Shown here piece after piece: positions 27,914 to 38,229 of a stretch of 64,000 nt of DNA. A program made the position numbers and the translations under genes. The stretch is from Leptospiraceae bacterium (GTDB taxonomy: Bacteria; Spirochaetota; Leptospiria; Leptospirales; Leptospiraceae), in assembly GCA_015075105.1 (NCBI GenBank), contig JABTUZ010000001.1:124001-188000 (forward strand). Reading direction: 5' to 3'. How positions within the stretch are numbered: the first letter of the stretch is position 1; each line of letters begins with the position of its first letter. Under the pieces are notes generated by a model, which did no database searches, had not been told where the DNA came from, and saw only the letters and a list, made by a program, of their open reading frames with translations.

Positions 27914-29404
27914 AAATAGTCCTCCCTGAAAAAGTCAAATGTGGCGCTTTTCATATTGAAAATATAGCATTTTGGGTAGAATTATTGCCAAGAATTTCAA
28001 TTTTTCAAATACAAAATTTGGAAACAAAAAGAAAGCCCGAAGGATCTTTCTTAAATTGAAGCCTGCACCAGCAAGTAACGCATTGATTTTATCTCCCTTC
28101 ACACCTTTCAGAAAATTTCTGTCCATCCTATGATCAAACTTTATATGTGAAATAATCGGTTCAATTGCATTTCTACGATTCATTCTTTTTTTCTGTGTGA
28201 TGGTCATTTTTTTTTCTACTTTTGTTTGAAAGATTTACAATTATATCCTCTGGATGATTCTTGATTCCTTTGTATCCCTGATCGACGAAAGCTTCAATCG
28301 CTCTTTTTCCGGATAACTTTTCTGCCTGATCAATTGCTCCTTTTAATGTATGTGCGTCATACGGGTTGTCGTGTAACGCTTCAGCTCCAACAATCCAGTT
28401 ATTTTTACTTGTTGAAACTATGCTCACTTTACAGCCGAATTCATATTTTTTATGTGCCTTCCCCTTTACGATACATTCAACTTCCGGTGCATGAAAACTA
28501 TAGATTTTGTTCTTGTTGTTTCGTTTTTGTTGGATTAATTTTTCTGCTCTTTGTAATAAAGCTTCAAATCCTAAATCCGGATTGCCTGCTTTACGACGAA
28601 TATCACGTGTCACTCTACCCAGTAAAATCAATAGTTTTTTCGTTTCTTTTCGAGATCGTTTAGGTTGACTCGCATGTGAATAACGTCCTTGTTTGATTAA
28701 GGAAAGCTTGCCTACCCGCTCATAGGACTGCCACAATTTAATACCTCTCTTTTTTGCTTCTCTTACCAGAGTAACTCTTGCTTTATGATACAACCGTGCG
28801 TCAGTCGGAAACGCTATTGCTTTTTCTTGAACTGTCGTATCAACATTAATTCTTGTAAATTCATTCTCGGTTATGATGTCTGCCCTTTTTGCCAAAGAAA
28901 TTGTTTCTTTTAAAAGTTTTTCGACTCCATCTGCTCCGACCCTATTTCTCCATTTGGTTAGAGATGTCGGTTCACAGGGTAATCTATGCTGAAAAAATTC
29001 ATAACCACAAAAAAATTGCCAGTAAGGATTTTCAATAAACTGTTCTACGACCCTTTCATCCGAAACATTGTATGTAAATTTCAGATAATGAAGGCCGACC
29101 ACAAGCCGAATTGGTAGTCCGGGTCTTCCTTTATTTTCTACAAAATATTTTCCAAATTCTATTTCAAAAGATTTCCAATCGATAGACAATGAAAGCTTGA
29201 ATAATGGATGTCGGGGATCGAGAATTTGATCCAGTCGAGATTGAAATAATTGGATCTCGCCGGTATTTTGTGAGGATTTTTGTGATTTCATTATTTGCCA
29301 GCTTTTTAAAGTAATTTCTAAAAACATGGCAATTTTAGTACGCTCAATTTTCATGAAAAGCCTTTTATTTCAAGCTCTTTCGCTTTTTTCAGGGAAGACT
29401 ATTT
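27914..29404 (-). mobile_element. IS5-type insertion sequence with terminal inverted repeats
   Basis: The left end begins AAATAGTCCTCCCTGAAAAA at 27914. The right end, reverse complemented from 29404, begins AAATAGTCTTCCCTGAAAAA, with one mismatch in 20. The element is about 1.49 kb and holds one transposase, split by a frameshift. No target duplication longer than a few A/T bases is evident. A 33-base segment just outside the left end (27877-27909) also occurs inverted at 13658-13690, so the element may sit in or beside an older repeat. Confidence 0.88.
27935..29354 (-). pseudogene. IS5-family transposase, frameshifted
   Basis: The first frame (29354 to 28173) gives 393 residues. It contains a DUF772-like N-terminus (RPGLPIRLVVGLHYLKFTYN), the first catalytic Asp in RINVDTTVQEKAIAFPTDA and the second in AFVDQGYKGIK. 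The second frame (28207 to 27935) continues the family C-terminus: RRNAIEPIISHIKFDHRMDR with the catalytic Glu, then GDKINALLAGAGFNLRKILR. The frames meet in a run of seven A (28192-28186); removing one A would restore a single protein of about 470 residues. Inactivation, a sequencing error, or expression by slippage on the A run would all fit. Confidence 0.85.
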
Positions 29405-29414
29405 AAAAAAAAAT

Positions 29415-29475
29415 CCTAGCTCCTCTATTTCAGTCCTCGGATTTCAGTCTTCAGTCCTCCGATTTGGAGTCATGG
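29415..29475 (-). repeat. Copy of the CTCCAATTCGGAG-type dispersed repeat
   Basis: Read on the minus strand, this segment gives CTCCAAATCGGAGGACTGAA, GACTGAAAT, then CCGAGGACTGAAATAG and GGAG. It aligns with 1113-1170 (CTCCAATTCGGAGAACAGAA ... CCGAGGACTGAAATAGTGGG) and more loosely with 1331-1380. It therefore belongs to the repeat family found upstream of the DUF1564 genes. It directly follows the right end of the IS5-type element. Confidence 0.65.
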
Positions 29476-29604
29476 ATACGATAAAAGAGAATGACTTAAA
29501 AGAATTTAAAACTAACTTTAAAAAAATTTTTCTTTTTACAGAAGGAATCGGATATGGGGTGTTAGCGGGCATTTTTTTAAGATTTAATTCTCAGGAGGAA
29601 AAAT

Positions 29605-30294
29605 ATGAAAAAACATTTTACAAAACTAATATTCTTGGTTTTCTTAAACTGTATCGGTATAGATAAACCGATAGTCTTAGAGCCAGAATCATTCAAGATA
29701 AACAAATTTAAAATTGATATTCATAAGATATTAGGTCTTAATGAAAGTCAGTCTTTAAAACCCCTTCATTTATTTTTATTTTATATTGGAAGTCAGAGTC
29801 AGCTTGTAAACTCTGATCTATATTTTGATGAAGATAAAGCTGTCAGTAGTCCATAAGTTTTGTCTGAAGTCGAAGATAAAGAAGTGACACTTGATACTTT
29901 GACATCTGTTGCATTTGGGGATTTTGAGCCAGAAATGAGAAAAGTGCAAACTGTAAATCTAAAAAATATGCAAGAGTATATCCATTCAAAGGAATTTTCT
30001 GAAACAGTTAAAATTATTGGAAAGCCTCCAAACTACCAAGAAGGCTGGACGTTAAACCAAATACAATCCTCCTATATAGATGAGATAAAGGCTGATGTTC
30101 CAAAAGCAAATGATGAGTTATTGATAATCTATCGAAGAATGCTTAACTTTCAGCTATTTAATATGCTTGATATGTACTATAAAGTGGAATTTGATAGTAA
30201 GACAATTGATGAAGCGTTTCTTGGAAACTGTATTGTAGAACTTTGGGAATTACGGAAAAATATTATTGATGAAATAAAAAGGAGAGGTCTATGA
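29605..30294 (+). pseudogene. Lipoprotein gene interrupted by an in-frame TAA
   Basis: AGGAGG at 29593-29598 precedes ATG 29605. The protein begins with a lipoprotein leader (LIFLVFLNCIG) and runs 83 residues to a TAA at 29854-29856. The same reading frame then continues without another stop for 144 further residues to 30294, including MQEYIHSKEFSETVK and LLIIYRRMLNFQLFNMLDMY. A single base change probably split one gene of about 229 codons. Alternatively, a TTG at 29860 could start a separate protein, but it has no ribosome site. The family is not recognised. It overlaps the next gene by 4 bases (ATGA). Confidence 0.65.
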
Positions 30295-31058
30295 AATATT
30301 TAAAAATTCTATTAATAATTTTGTTGTCAAACAGTCACTTACATTCTGATCCACTTTCTCCATTATCCGTACTTGATGAGATAAATAATGTTTTATATAA
30401 TAAGAAGGAAAAGGATTTTAAGAACGAACTTGGAAGAGGTATTCTTTCAGTATTATACTCAAAAGAAGTTGTAAAAGACAGATTTTCCAAGAGATGTGGC
30501 TGTTCTCTAAAAGGATCAAACCCCAATGAACCAAACAATATTCAAATTCCAGAATATGACAGTTTTTCAGATAACGGAACAAACATTCCTCTTACAGGAG
30601 ATTCCAGTTTATTAAAAATCCCCTAATTTTACAACAATATATTATTAGGAGATTCAATAACACAAGCTGGGCACGACACCAGACCAAAAATATACTTGGA
30701 ATAAGGATTACGCACCTGGGTGGGGAATCGTCAGTGGCGGAGTTGGAATGGCAACATCACAAGACCTTTCGGAATGGTTGGACACCTGTGCTTCACAAAA
30801 TACCCAATTATGGACACCTGCACCTGAACAGCTCCCGTGTGAAAATAACCCTCTTGGTCGGTTTTCTTGCAATCCTCCTCCAAACGCAGATAAATATTCA
30901 GGCTATGTCCAATTCCAAAATAGAAATGTTTTTGTGATGATAGGTGGGAATGATTTTAATGTTGGTTTATATAAAACTCTACTTGAAACATTTCCTGTCT
31001 TAGTTCCTTTTCGTCATAACCATGTTGCCAATCAGTTGGATAGAATTATGACTGGTCT
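30291..31058 (+). pseudogene. SGNH-hydrolase-type gene, disrupted and cut by IS
   Basis: ATG 30291 follows GGAGAGG. A signal peptide (YLKILLIILLSNSHLHSD) leads to a TAA at 30624-30626. Directly after this stop, in the same frame, comes ILLGDSITQAGHD, the block I motif of SGNH/GDSL hydrolases. A frameshift near 30683 moves the rest into another frame (YTWNKDYAPGWGIVSGGVGM ... FVMIGGNDFNVG, the block III motif). The frame then runs into the left end of the IS3-type element at 31059, so block V is lost. At least three lesions make this a clear pseudogene. An intact gene of the same fold is at 49270. Confidence 0.85.
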
Positions 31059-32252
31059 TGCCCCCTAAAACTGGAATACAAAAAAAGGGGATAAGGAGAC
31101 TTGATAATATGATAAGAAGAAATAACTATGGCAAAGAATTTAAGGAAAAATAGTAATGGAAATTTTGTCCGGGCAGAGTTCCGTTTCGCAAATAGCTCAA
31201 AGGAAAAGGTAAATCCTCAAACAATCCGAAATTGAGAAATGAGATAGATACAGGAAAGTTTGAACAAAATAATCAAACCGAATTTGCTTTTAAGGAAACG
31301 AGTCGCAGATTTGGAAGGTGCACTTGCCAACCTTGCGTTAGATAATCACATTTTAAAAAGCCCAAAAATATCTGCAAGACTGGAAGCAAAAGAGAAATTA
31401 TCAGGAAGTATCTCGCACCAGAATTTGGAATTGTAAAAAAAGCTAAAAACTTTGGAGATCAGTATCTCTTCCTTTTATTACCAATCGGATGCAAAGATTA
31501 AAAGAAAACAGGAGGATAAGCAACTAATAGAAAAGATTGAAGCATATCTGGATTTAATGCCTCAATCAGGTTACAGGTCTGTCACTTATTTTCTGAGAAA
31601 TGATATGAAAATCAATCATAAGCGAGTTTACAGGATCATGCATGAAAACCTTTTAAAATGCAGTCCGAAGAGGCTTATCATCATGCGACCACGGATTCAA
31701 AACATAACCTGAAAAAATATCCAAATCTTCTTAAGGACAAGTCAATTAATCATGCACGAGTAATAGTTGGTGATGTTACTTTTTGATGTTCAGGAAAAAT
31801 CATTATCTGGCATCACTAATGGATATGGAAAACAGAGAGGTCATCGGACGAGCTGTTTCTGATAAACTTAATAGTGAACTTGTCAGGTCTGCATTTGAGT
31901 CGGCTCTCATGAACAGAGGAAGTCTCGAAGGTTACATTCATCATACTGATTCTGATAGAAGATATTGTTCGCATGAATATATAGAACTTCTGAACAATTC
32001 CAAAATACAAATTTCAATGTGTCTTGGTAATGCATATGAAAATGCACACGCAGAATCTTTTAATAAAACTATCAAGTATCAAGAGATAAATATCTCCTGT
32101 TATGCTGATAAAATTGAAGCAGCCAAAAGTATTTTTCAATTTATTGATCGGTACAATTCAATCAGACCTCATTCAGCTTTAGGAGGACTATCTCCTCTGC
32201 AATTTAAAAATAAACAAAAATATATTTTTTTCTTTACAGTTTTAGGGGGGCA
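31059..32252 (+). mobile_element. Degenerate IS3-family element
   Basis: The left end reads TGCCCCCTAAAACTGG. The right end, reverse complemented, reads TGCCCCCCTAAAACTG, so both ends show the TG...CA termini of IS3 elements. The element is about 1.19 kb. The bases outside the two ends (GGTCT on the left, CTTCA on the right) do not form a target duplication. The left neighbour is a 3'-truncated SGNH gene and the right neighbour a 5'-truncated chemoreceptor gene. The element therefore marks a deletion or recombination junction. Confidence 0.82.
31110..32220 (+). pseudogene. IS3-family transposase remnants (orfA and orfB)
   Basis: 31110-31440 holds orfA scraps (RRNNYGKEFKEK, EILSGQSSVSQIAQ) broken by several stops. 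From 31452 an orfB frame reads AYLDLMPQSGYRSVTYFLRN with HKRVYRIM, then shifts frame near 31690. The integrase core follows: VIVGDVTF (first Asp, then a stop), DMENREVIGRAVSDKLNSEL, HHTDSDRRYCS (second Asp region) and NAHAESFNKTIKY (catalytic Glu), ending YNSIRPHSALGGLSPLQF. Multiple stops and frameshifts mean it cannot transpose itself. Confidence 0.85.
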
Positions 32253-32890
32253 CTTCAATTGCATCCACTGGAGCAAACTCGCTTACTCAAATGACAAATA
32301 GCATGCAACAAATTACAAAAAGCTCCGATGAGATGACAAAAATTGTTGATCTGATAAATGAAATTTCCAATCAAACTAACCTACTTTCATTGAACGCATC
32401 GATCGAGGCTGCCAGAGCAGGAGAAGCCGGCAAAGGGTTTGCAGTAGTCGCAAATGAGGTCTCTAAATTAGCAGAACAAACAGCCTCCAGAATCAAGGAA
32501 ATCGACAAATTTATCAAAGCAAACAATTCAGAAATTCATGGTGGGCAAGAAAAAATACAAGATACAATCCGAATTATTGATAGAATCATTCATGGAGTAA
32601 GTGAAGTTAGTAGTGCCATGGTCACTCTTTCAGGCTTTATACAAATGCAGATGGAAATGAATTATGGTGTAAATACAAATATTCACAATATGCAATCTCA
32701 ATCAAAAAGCATGAAAGTTTCAACCGAAGAGCAAAGAATTGCAATTTCAGAAATCGCTAATTCAATTTTTAATATTAATGAAAAAACTCAAGCAAACGCT
32801 GCAAGTGCAGAAGAAGTCGCAGCCACTACTCAAAACATATCTTCACTCTCCCTTAAAATGAAACAATCTGTGGAATTTTTTAGGTTTTGA
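32253..32890 (+). pseudogene. Methyl-accepting chemotaxis protein, 5'-truncated
   Basis: From the right end of the IS3-type element a single frame reads [20 protein letters not shown] and continues into a clear MCP signalling domain. The hairpin tip is [20 protein letters not shown], followed by [17 protein letters not shown]. It ends [17 protein letters not shown], typical of the C-terminal adaptation helix. The sensor, transmembrane and HAMP parts are missing. An ATG at 32291 lies inside the domain and has no ribosome site. The fragment is probably not expressed, or yields only a soluble piece. Confidence 0.85.
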
Positions 32891-32897
32891 GTTTTTT

Positions 32898-33386
32898 TCA
32901 GTTTATAGTGTTTGTTTTGCTCTTTTCGTCAGGTTTGTGTCGTTTTAGTCTATTGTAGCGGGTCGTTTTTCTCTTGGAGAGGTAAGCTCCCCCCGCAATC
33001 GTGGTTACCGGGGTGGGAACTCCATTCTCGAAGAATCTGCTGGGGAGAATTATGTCCCATTCGGCAAGGTCAAGCACTAACAGAAGAGTAAAAAGAGCGG
33101 TCTTTGTGGTACCAAGCCAATCTGCAAGAATGCCAAGCTCAATCCAGTCTTCGTTATTTGGGGTAAAATTCTTCTTCTGCAAATTTTGCCCGACTTCTTG
33201 ATAGGCCTTTTTTACCCTCTCCATCTTCTCAAAAGTTCCCCAAAGAATCACATTTCTGTATCTGTTCAACAATGCGTGCAAATATTTCCTCCTTGATAAA
33301 CCTGTCGTTCTTCTATTGAACTCGTCCATATATTTTGCTGGAACAAGCAAACTCGATTGTGTTTCTGTAAATTTTTGTGGGTTCAT
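32898..33386 (-). CDS. DUF1564-family protein
   Basis: The protein has 162 residues, and GGAG lies about eight bases ahead of ATG 33386. The family-like core is FNRRTTGLSRRKYLHALLNR with YRNVILWGTFEKMERVKKAY, QEVGQNLQKKNFTPNNEDWI and ELGILADWLGTTKTALFTLL. The end is basic. The layout (a short N-terminal strand followed by helices) recalls small DNA-binding proteins of the ribbon-helix-helix type, but that is inference. The DUF1564 family has many paralogues in Leptospira and no settled function. A broken sister copy lies at 1648 in the opposite orientation, with matching upstream DNA. Confidence 0.8.
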   Translation of the reverse strand: MNPQKFTETQSSLLVPAKYMDEFNRRTTGLSRRKYLHALLNRYRNVILWGTFEKMERVKKAYQEVGQNLQKKNFTPNNEDWIELGILADWLGTTKTALFTLLLVLDLAEWDIILPSRFFENGVPTPVTTIAGGAYLSKRKTTRYNRLKRHKPDEKSKTNTIN

Positions 33387-33760
33387 AAATTTCTCCTTAA
33401 AGTAAAATTCTCTGCTCTTCTTTATAAGGTAAAAAAAGTTTGCTTTAGAAAAAAAATTTTATCGTTTTTTTAGAAATTTTTCTTCAGTTTTACATAAAAA
33501 GTCCTAAATCTGTATTAAATGCGTAATTTTTTTTAATCCCCGAAAACGATGGAGTTCCCACATTTTTGCGTGAAAGGTGAACAATTGGTATAAAACATGC
33601 ACTTTACTGAAAAGAGTGGAAATCCCACATTTTAGCACAAAAAGTGTAAAATCTGCTCTAAACGCGAAATTTCAAAAACTCTACTAACGCTCAAAACCTC
33701 TATCTAAAAGATAAACCTATTTACAAAAGATTCTACCTCCACTAATTCCGACCTCAGAAT
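33387..33760 (-). repeat. Repeat unit upstream of the intact DUF1564 gene
   Basis: Read on the minus strand, this gene-free stretch matches 1160-1560 in order. Shared blocks include GTGGAGGTAGAATCTTT, AGTAGAGTTTTTGAAATTTC, AGTAAAGTGCATG, TTTTATACCAATTGTTCACC and GCAAAAATGTGGGAACTCCA. It has one set of these blocks where the copy at 1-1.5 kb has two tandem sets. The region between the repeat and the gene start is A/T-rich and probably holds the promoter, but I could not define one. Confidence 0.78.
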
Positions 33761-33768
33761 AATTCCGT

Positions 33769-33815
33769 TGATCACGATTGCGAAAGGCTCTTGCCTCTCC
33801 AAGAGAAAAACTACA
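33769..33815 (+). repeat. Fragment matching the 3' end of DUF1564 genes
   Basis: The plus strand reads CACGATTGCG, 11 mismatched bases, then CCTCTCCAAGAGAAAAAC. The intact DUF1564 gene has the same two blocks with the same spacing near its 3' end (minus strand, about 33002-32960). This third, partial copy lies against the end of ileS and points in the opposite direction to the intact gene next to it. Confidence 0.65.
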
Positions 33816-36566
33816 CTATATCTCTAAGCTATTACACCTCTTACAAAGTTGCCCTTCTTTTGAGATTTCTCTTGTTCTCCTCCAACACCTTGGGCATTCT
33901 GGTTCTTTTGGAAGCACAACCGAAATATTTGCAGTCTCTGACTGGACTAATGAAATCACCTCTACAGTAGACTTTCCAAACTCTACTTGAGAAACCACAA
34001 ATAGCTTTTCTAATTCTTCTAAACTAAAAGATTTTAGTAAATTTTCATTTTTCAGTAAATCAATAAAAACTTTTCCTTCGAGGGACTTCCCAATTTTTCC
34101 TGACTGCCTTGCGACCTCTAAAGCTTTTTGGACTTGCGTTTTTAGGTGAAATATCTCAGAATATTTTTTTTCTAAGTTTTCATCTTTAAATTCAGAAATA
34201 TTTTTAAATTCATTTAAGAATACAGAATTTTTCTTTCCGTAAGATTCCCACACTTCTTCTGCAGTAAAACTTAAAATTGGTGCAATGAGAATAGTTAGAG
34301 TTTCTAAAATAACAGCCAAGGATTGAATATGAGAAATTCTGACACCAGAGTCAATTTTATCGCAATACAAACTATCTCGAATTATTTCAAAGTATTCTCC
34401 CGAAAGGTCAACACTGCAAAAATTTAATAGCTTATGATAGACCGAATGAAATTGGTAGTTAGAATAGGATTGTAAAATTTCAGTGGAAAGATTACTTAAA
34501 AGAGAAAGAAAATACCTGTCTAATTCGGATAGATTTTCTTTTTTAGGAATACCGTCTAACGTATATTTATTCAAATTTCCTAAGAGGTAGCGAAACGTAT
34601 TACGAATTTTTCTGTATTGCTCTCCGATTATTTTTACTGCGTCTTTACCGATTTTTACGTCGTCTCTGAAGTCTTGGGAAGAAACCCAAAGCCTTAAAAT
34701 ATCCGCACCATACACATTGATAATGTCCGTAGTAGGGTTCATCACATTTCCGAGTGATTTTGACATTGCGTGTCCCTTTTCATCTAAAACATAGCCATGC
34801 GTTAAAACACTTTTATAGGGAGGAAATTTTCTAAGAGCCATAGAAGGCCAAAGGCTCGATTGAAACCATCCCCTGTGCTGGTCAGTCCCTTCGAGGTATA
34901 GGTCAGCCGGAGGCTCTTTCGGGTTATCCTCTAATACTGCAAAATTAGACACACCAGAGTCAAACCAAACATCTAAAATATCATTTTCTTTAGTGAAATT
35001 TCTCCCTTTGCATTTTTGGCATACAGTATTTGGAGGTAGAAGGTCTTTAGCCACTTTTTCATACCAAATTTCTATTCCATCTTTTTGGACTAACTCGGTA
35101 AAAAAAGAAATAGATTCGTTTGTGATATACGTTTCTTCACAATCTTCACACTTAAATGCGGGAATCGGCACTCCCCAATTTCTTTGCCTTGACAAACACC
35201 AATCGGGTCTATTTTCTACCATAGATCGAATTCTTGTAATTCCCCAATTAGGGATCCAGTTTACCTTATCAATGGCTGAAAGTGAATTTTTCCTAAGGTC
35301 ATTTTTATCTATGGAAAAAAACCACTGAGGGGTAGCTCTAAAGATAAGAGGCTTTTTACTTCTCCAACTATGAGGGTAGGAGTGCTCTAATTTTGTTTCA
35401 AAAAGTAGAGAATTTTTTTCTTTTAATAGTTCAATAATTTTAGGGTTTGCCTCAAAAATATTTATTCCCTTCATGGGTAAAAATTCATCAGTGTATCTTC
35501 CTCTGTCATCAACAGGGCTAAACGGCTCAAGACCGGCTTCGAGTCCTACTTTATAGTCATCGACTCCATGACCCGGGGCAGTGTGAACACAACCTGTACC
35601 TGCATCCAAAGTAACATGACGACCAAAAAGAGGAATAGAGATTCTATCTATAAACGGATGAATAAATTTTAATTTTGAAATTTCTTCTGAGGTAATAGGC
35701 TGTATTTTTTTTAGAACTACCCCTGTCTTACTTTCTACAGATTCTTTTAAACCGTCTGCAAGTATAAGTTTTCCATGACTATCGGATTGATAAATAGAAT
35801 ACTCGATTTCTTTATTAAAAGAAATTGCTAGGTTTGCGGGTAGAGTCCATGGAGTAGTAGTCCATATTAAGCAAAAAAGATCGGGCTTCCCTTCTGCTTG
35901 AAATTTTACATAGATAGATGGAGAGGTTACGTTGTAGTACTCAATTTCAGCCTCTGCGTGTGCAGTTGCTAGATCAACAGACCAGTACACAGGCTTTTTC
36001 CCTTTGAAAATATATCCTTCTTTAAATAGCTTCCCAAAAGTATCTACGATTTTTGATTCGTAGTCTCTACTCATTGTGAGATATTTTCTTTCTTTATCCC
36101 AGACACAAAGAAATCGACTTAGGTCGTCTCCTTGTTTTTGAACAAATTCGGTTGCGTATTCCCTGCATTTTTTTCTAAGCTCAGAGGGGGAGGTGGAAGA
36201 TGCATTTTTTCCTAAGTTTTTCAATACCTGCACTTCTATAGGAAGTCCGTGACAATCCCACCCAGGAATCATATCAGTATAAAATCCAGATAAGTGTTTT
36301 GATTTTATGATTATGTCTTTCAGGATTTTATTCAGTGCGTGGCCAACGTGAAAATTTCCATTTGCATAAGGGGGACCATCGTGGAGTACAAATTTTTTTG
36401 CCCCCACTCTGGATTCTTTCATTTTACCAAAAGTGTTTTCCTTGACCCATTTTTCAATTAGAAGTGGCTCCCTCTTTGCGAGGTCTGCCTTCATAAGAAA
36501 ATCTGTATTCGGTAGAATTACGGTAGATGAATAAGGATTTTCTTTTTTCTCTTTTTCTTTACTCAT
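33816..36566 (-). CDS. ileS: Isoleucine--tRNA ligase
   Basis: The protein has 916 residues, the bacterial IleS length. Class I motifs are present: the HIGH-type [16 protein letters not shown] and the KMSKS-type [10 protein letters not shown]. The editing domain includes [13 protein letters not shown] and [12 protein letters not shown]. The Trp-rich WDCHGLPIE is also typical. The C-terminal zinc site is [20 protein letters not shown] followed by C, with two Cys pairs. It charges tRNA-Ile, whose GAT-anticodon gene is at 52949. The last few codons abut a DUF1564-like repeat fragment. It follows the YacL-like gene by 6 bases. Confidence 0.96.
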   Translation of the reverse strand: MSKEKEKKENPYSSTVILPNTDFLMKADLAKREPLLIEKWVKENTFGKMKESRVGAKKFVLHDGPPYANGNFHVGHALNKILKDIIIKSKHLSGFYTDMIPGWDCHGLPIEVQVLKNLGKNASSTSPSELRKKCREYATEFVQKQGDDLSRFLCVWDKERKYLTMSRDYESKIVDTFGKLFKEGYIFKGKKPVYWSVDLATAHAEAEIEYYNVTSPSIYVKFQAEGKPDLFCLIWTTTPWTLPANLAISFNKEIEYSIYQSDSHGKLILADGLKESVESKTGVVLKKIQPITSEEISKLKFIHPFIDRISIPLFGRHVTLDAGTGCVHTAPGHGVDDYKVGLEAGLEPFSPVDDRGRYTDEFLPMKGINIFEANPKIIELLKEKNSLLFETKLEHSYPHSWRSKKPLIFRATPQWFFSIDKNDLRKNSLSAIDKVNWIPNWGITRIRSMVENRPDWCLSRQRNWGVPIPAFKCEDCEETYITNESISFFTELVQKDGIEIWYEKVAKDLLPPNTVCQKCKGRNFTKENDILDVWFDSGVSNFAVLEDNPKEPPADLYLEGTDQHRGWFQSSLWPSMALRKFPPYKSVLTHGYVLDEKGHAMSKSLGNVMNPTTDIINVYGADILRLWVSSQDFRDDVKIGKDAVKIIGEQYRKIRNTFRYLLGNLNKYTLDGIPKKENLSELDRYFLSLLSNLSTEILQSYSNYQFHSVYHKLLNFCSVDLSGEYFEIIRDSLYCDKIDSGVRISHIQSLAVILETLTILIAPILSFTAEEVWESYGKKNSVFLNEFKNISEFKDENLEKKYSEIFHLKTQVQKALEVARQSGKIGKSLEGKVFIDLLKNENLLKSFSLEELEKLFVVSQVEFGKSTVEVISLVQSETANISVVLPKEPECPRCWRRTREISKEGQLCKRCNSLEI

Positions 36567-36572
36567 GCTTTA

Positions 36573-37574
36573 TTATTTAATCGCTTTTGTGAAAATCATT
36601 TTTCCGGCAGCAGTTTGAATTATTGAGGTGACGTTTACTTTTACGTCTTTGCCTACAAGGTGTCCCCCATTTTCGATCACTACCATTGTGCCGTCTTCTA
36701 AATAACCGATTCCTTGGTTTTCGTCTTTGCCTTCTTTGATTACTTGGATCTGAATTTCTTCACCCGGTAAAACTACAGGTTTCAAAGCATTTGCCAAATT
36801 GTTTAAGTTAAGTACTTTTACCCCTTGAAGTTCTGCGACTTTATTTAGATTAAAATCGTTTGTAACCAATTTTGCACCTGTATCTCTTGCGAGTTTAATT
36901 AACTTAGCATCCACTTCTCTTGTGTCTGTATAGTCAGTATAGGTGATCTTAACTTCAATAGAGCCTTTTCTTTGTAGTTTATTTAACATGTCGAGTCCTC
37001 TTCTACCCCGAGCGCGTTTGATCGGGTCTGAAGAATCACTGATTAGTTGAATCTCTCTTAAAACAAAGTTGGGAAGAATAAGTGGCCCGTCAATGAAGTG
37101 GGTGTCTGCAATATCTAAAATCCTTCCGTCGATTACAACAGAGGTATCTAAAATCTTATCTCGAATTTCAGCACCTTTTTCTCTTGAGCCGAGGGAAAAA
37201 GCTCCTATTCCTCCACCTCCAAAAACAGACAAGCCTGGGTCTTTGGCAAACTCTACCCCTGCACGGATTCCGATTAAGCCAAAAAGAAAGCTGAGAAATA
37301 TATGAATTCCGTTGAAATGCAAATCCTTAAAAATTGCGCTTAAAAAATACGCTAAAGACAAACCGATCACTGCCCCGATTCCTGAACAAAAAAGGAAATC
37401 TCCCTTCAACTTAGGGAACAACTTTCCTTCTCCATAAAAAATAATTAGAGATGTTATAAAAGTCAAAGCAGGATAAATATAAATAGATAAATCTCTAATG
37501 TACCCAAAATAGAGTACTAGTAAAGAAACACCTGTTAAAAATAATGATAGTAATATTCTGTATAAATGAATCAT
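36573..37574 (-). CDS. YacL-like PIN/TRAM-domain membrane protein
   Basis: About 333 residues. I prefer ATG 37574 because AGGA lies seven bases upstream; a TTG two codons earlier is also possible. Four N-terminal membrane helices (residues 1-105) precede a PIN domain ([40 protein letters not shown]), which has the conserved Asp residues of a nuclease site. A TRAM domain follows ([20 protein letters not shown]). The family is widespread next to carD and isoprenoid genes and is thought to bind or cut RNA. It lies between carD and ileS on the same strand. Confidence 0.85.
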   Translation of the reverse strand: MIHLYRILLSLFLTGVSLLVLYFGYIRDLSIYIYPALTFITSLIIFYGEGKLFPKLKGDFLFCSGIGAVIGLSLAYFLSAIFKDLHFNGIHIFLSFLFGLIGIRAGVEFAKDPGLSVFGGGGIGAFSLGSREKGAEIRDKILDTSVVIDGRILDIADTHFIDGPLILPNFVLREIQLISDSSDPIKRARGRRGLDMLNKLQRKGSIEVKITYTDYTDTREVDAKLIKLARDTGAKLVTNDFNLNKVAELQGVKVLNLNNLANALKPVVLPGEEIQIQVIKEGKDENQGIGYLEDGTMVVIENGGHLVGKDVKVNVTSIIQTAAGKMIFTKAIK

Positions 37575-37615
37575 ACCCAAATCCTATAAATAAATTTGAG
37601 TTTGCGGGAAGATTT

Positions 37616-38155
37616 CTATTCCGTAGGATTTGTTGCTACAGTGGAAGCTAAAATATCTGATACAATATTTCCTGCTTCTTCTTGCGGCACTCCCTTGCTT
37701 AAGGCAATTTCTGTTTTTACGAGTGTATAGGCGTTTTCGTACAATTTTCTTTCCATTATGGAAAGCTCTTTCCCGTTTGCTCTTTTAAACAGATTTCTGC
37801 AAACATCTGCTACTTCATAAATTGATCCAGACTTTATTTTATTCATATTGTTCTGGTAACGAATTTTCCAGTCTTCTTCGGTGTCAATTTCATCATTCAT
37901 CAATAAGTTCAAAACTTTTTTAATATCCTTTTTATTGATGATTCCTCGAATTCCTACCTGTTTCGCACTTTCTACAGGTATCATAACCTTCATTTTTGTA
38001 TTTTGAATTTCGAGGCAATAGCAATCTCTTTTTTTACCGAGAATGGTTTGTTTACTTACCTCGGTGATTGCTCCCACGCCGTGCATGGGATATACGACAT
38101 AATCCCCGACCTTAAATTCTTTCTTTGCAGAAACCTTTACGCTTTTGTTTGCCAA
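37616..38155 (-). CDS. carD: CarD-family transcriptional regulator
   Basis: The protein has 179 residues. The N-terminal Tudor-like RNA-polymerase-interaction domain ([20 protein letters not shown]) binds the beta subunit. The C-terminal helical domain (residues 75-165) with [20 protein letters not shown] and [13 protein letters not shown] binds promoter DNA. CarD proteins stabilise the open promoter complex, often at rRNA and housekeeping genes. It probably forms an operon with the yacL-like gene and ileS downstream, 36 bases away. Confidence 0.92.
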   Translation of the reverse strand: MANKSVKVSAKKEFKVGDYVVYPMHGVGAITEVSKQTILGKKRDCYCLEIQNTKMKVMIPVESAKQVGIRGIINKKDIKKVLNLLMNDEIDTEEDWKIRYQNNMNKIKSGSIYEVADVCRNLFKRANGKELSIMERKLYENAYTLVKTEIALSKGVPQEEAGNIVSDILASTVATNPTE

Positions 38156-38229
38156 TTTACGTATAATATCTTCCGTTAAACTCTAATTTACTATGATAGT
38201 GGGGAATTGAACAAGTCAAGCATATTTTA

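Noticed and set aside
29472-29666. Open frame of 64 residues upstream of the broken lipoprotein gene
   Set aside because: It overlaps the well-supported ATG 29605 (AGGAGG site) in another frame, and no family is recognisable. It may be a fragment but I cannot support it.
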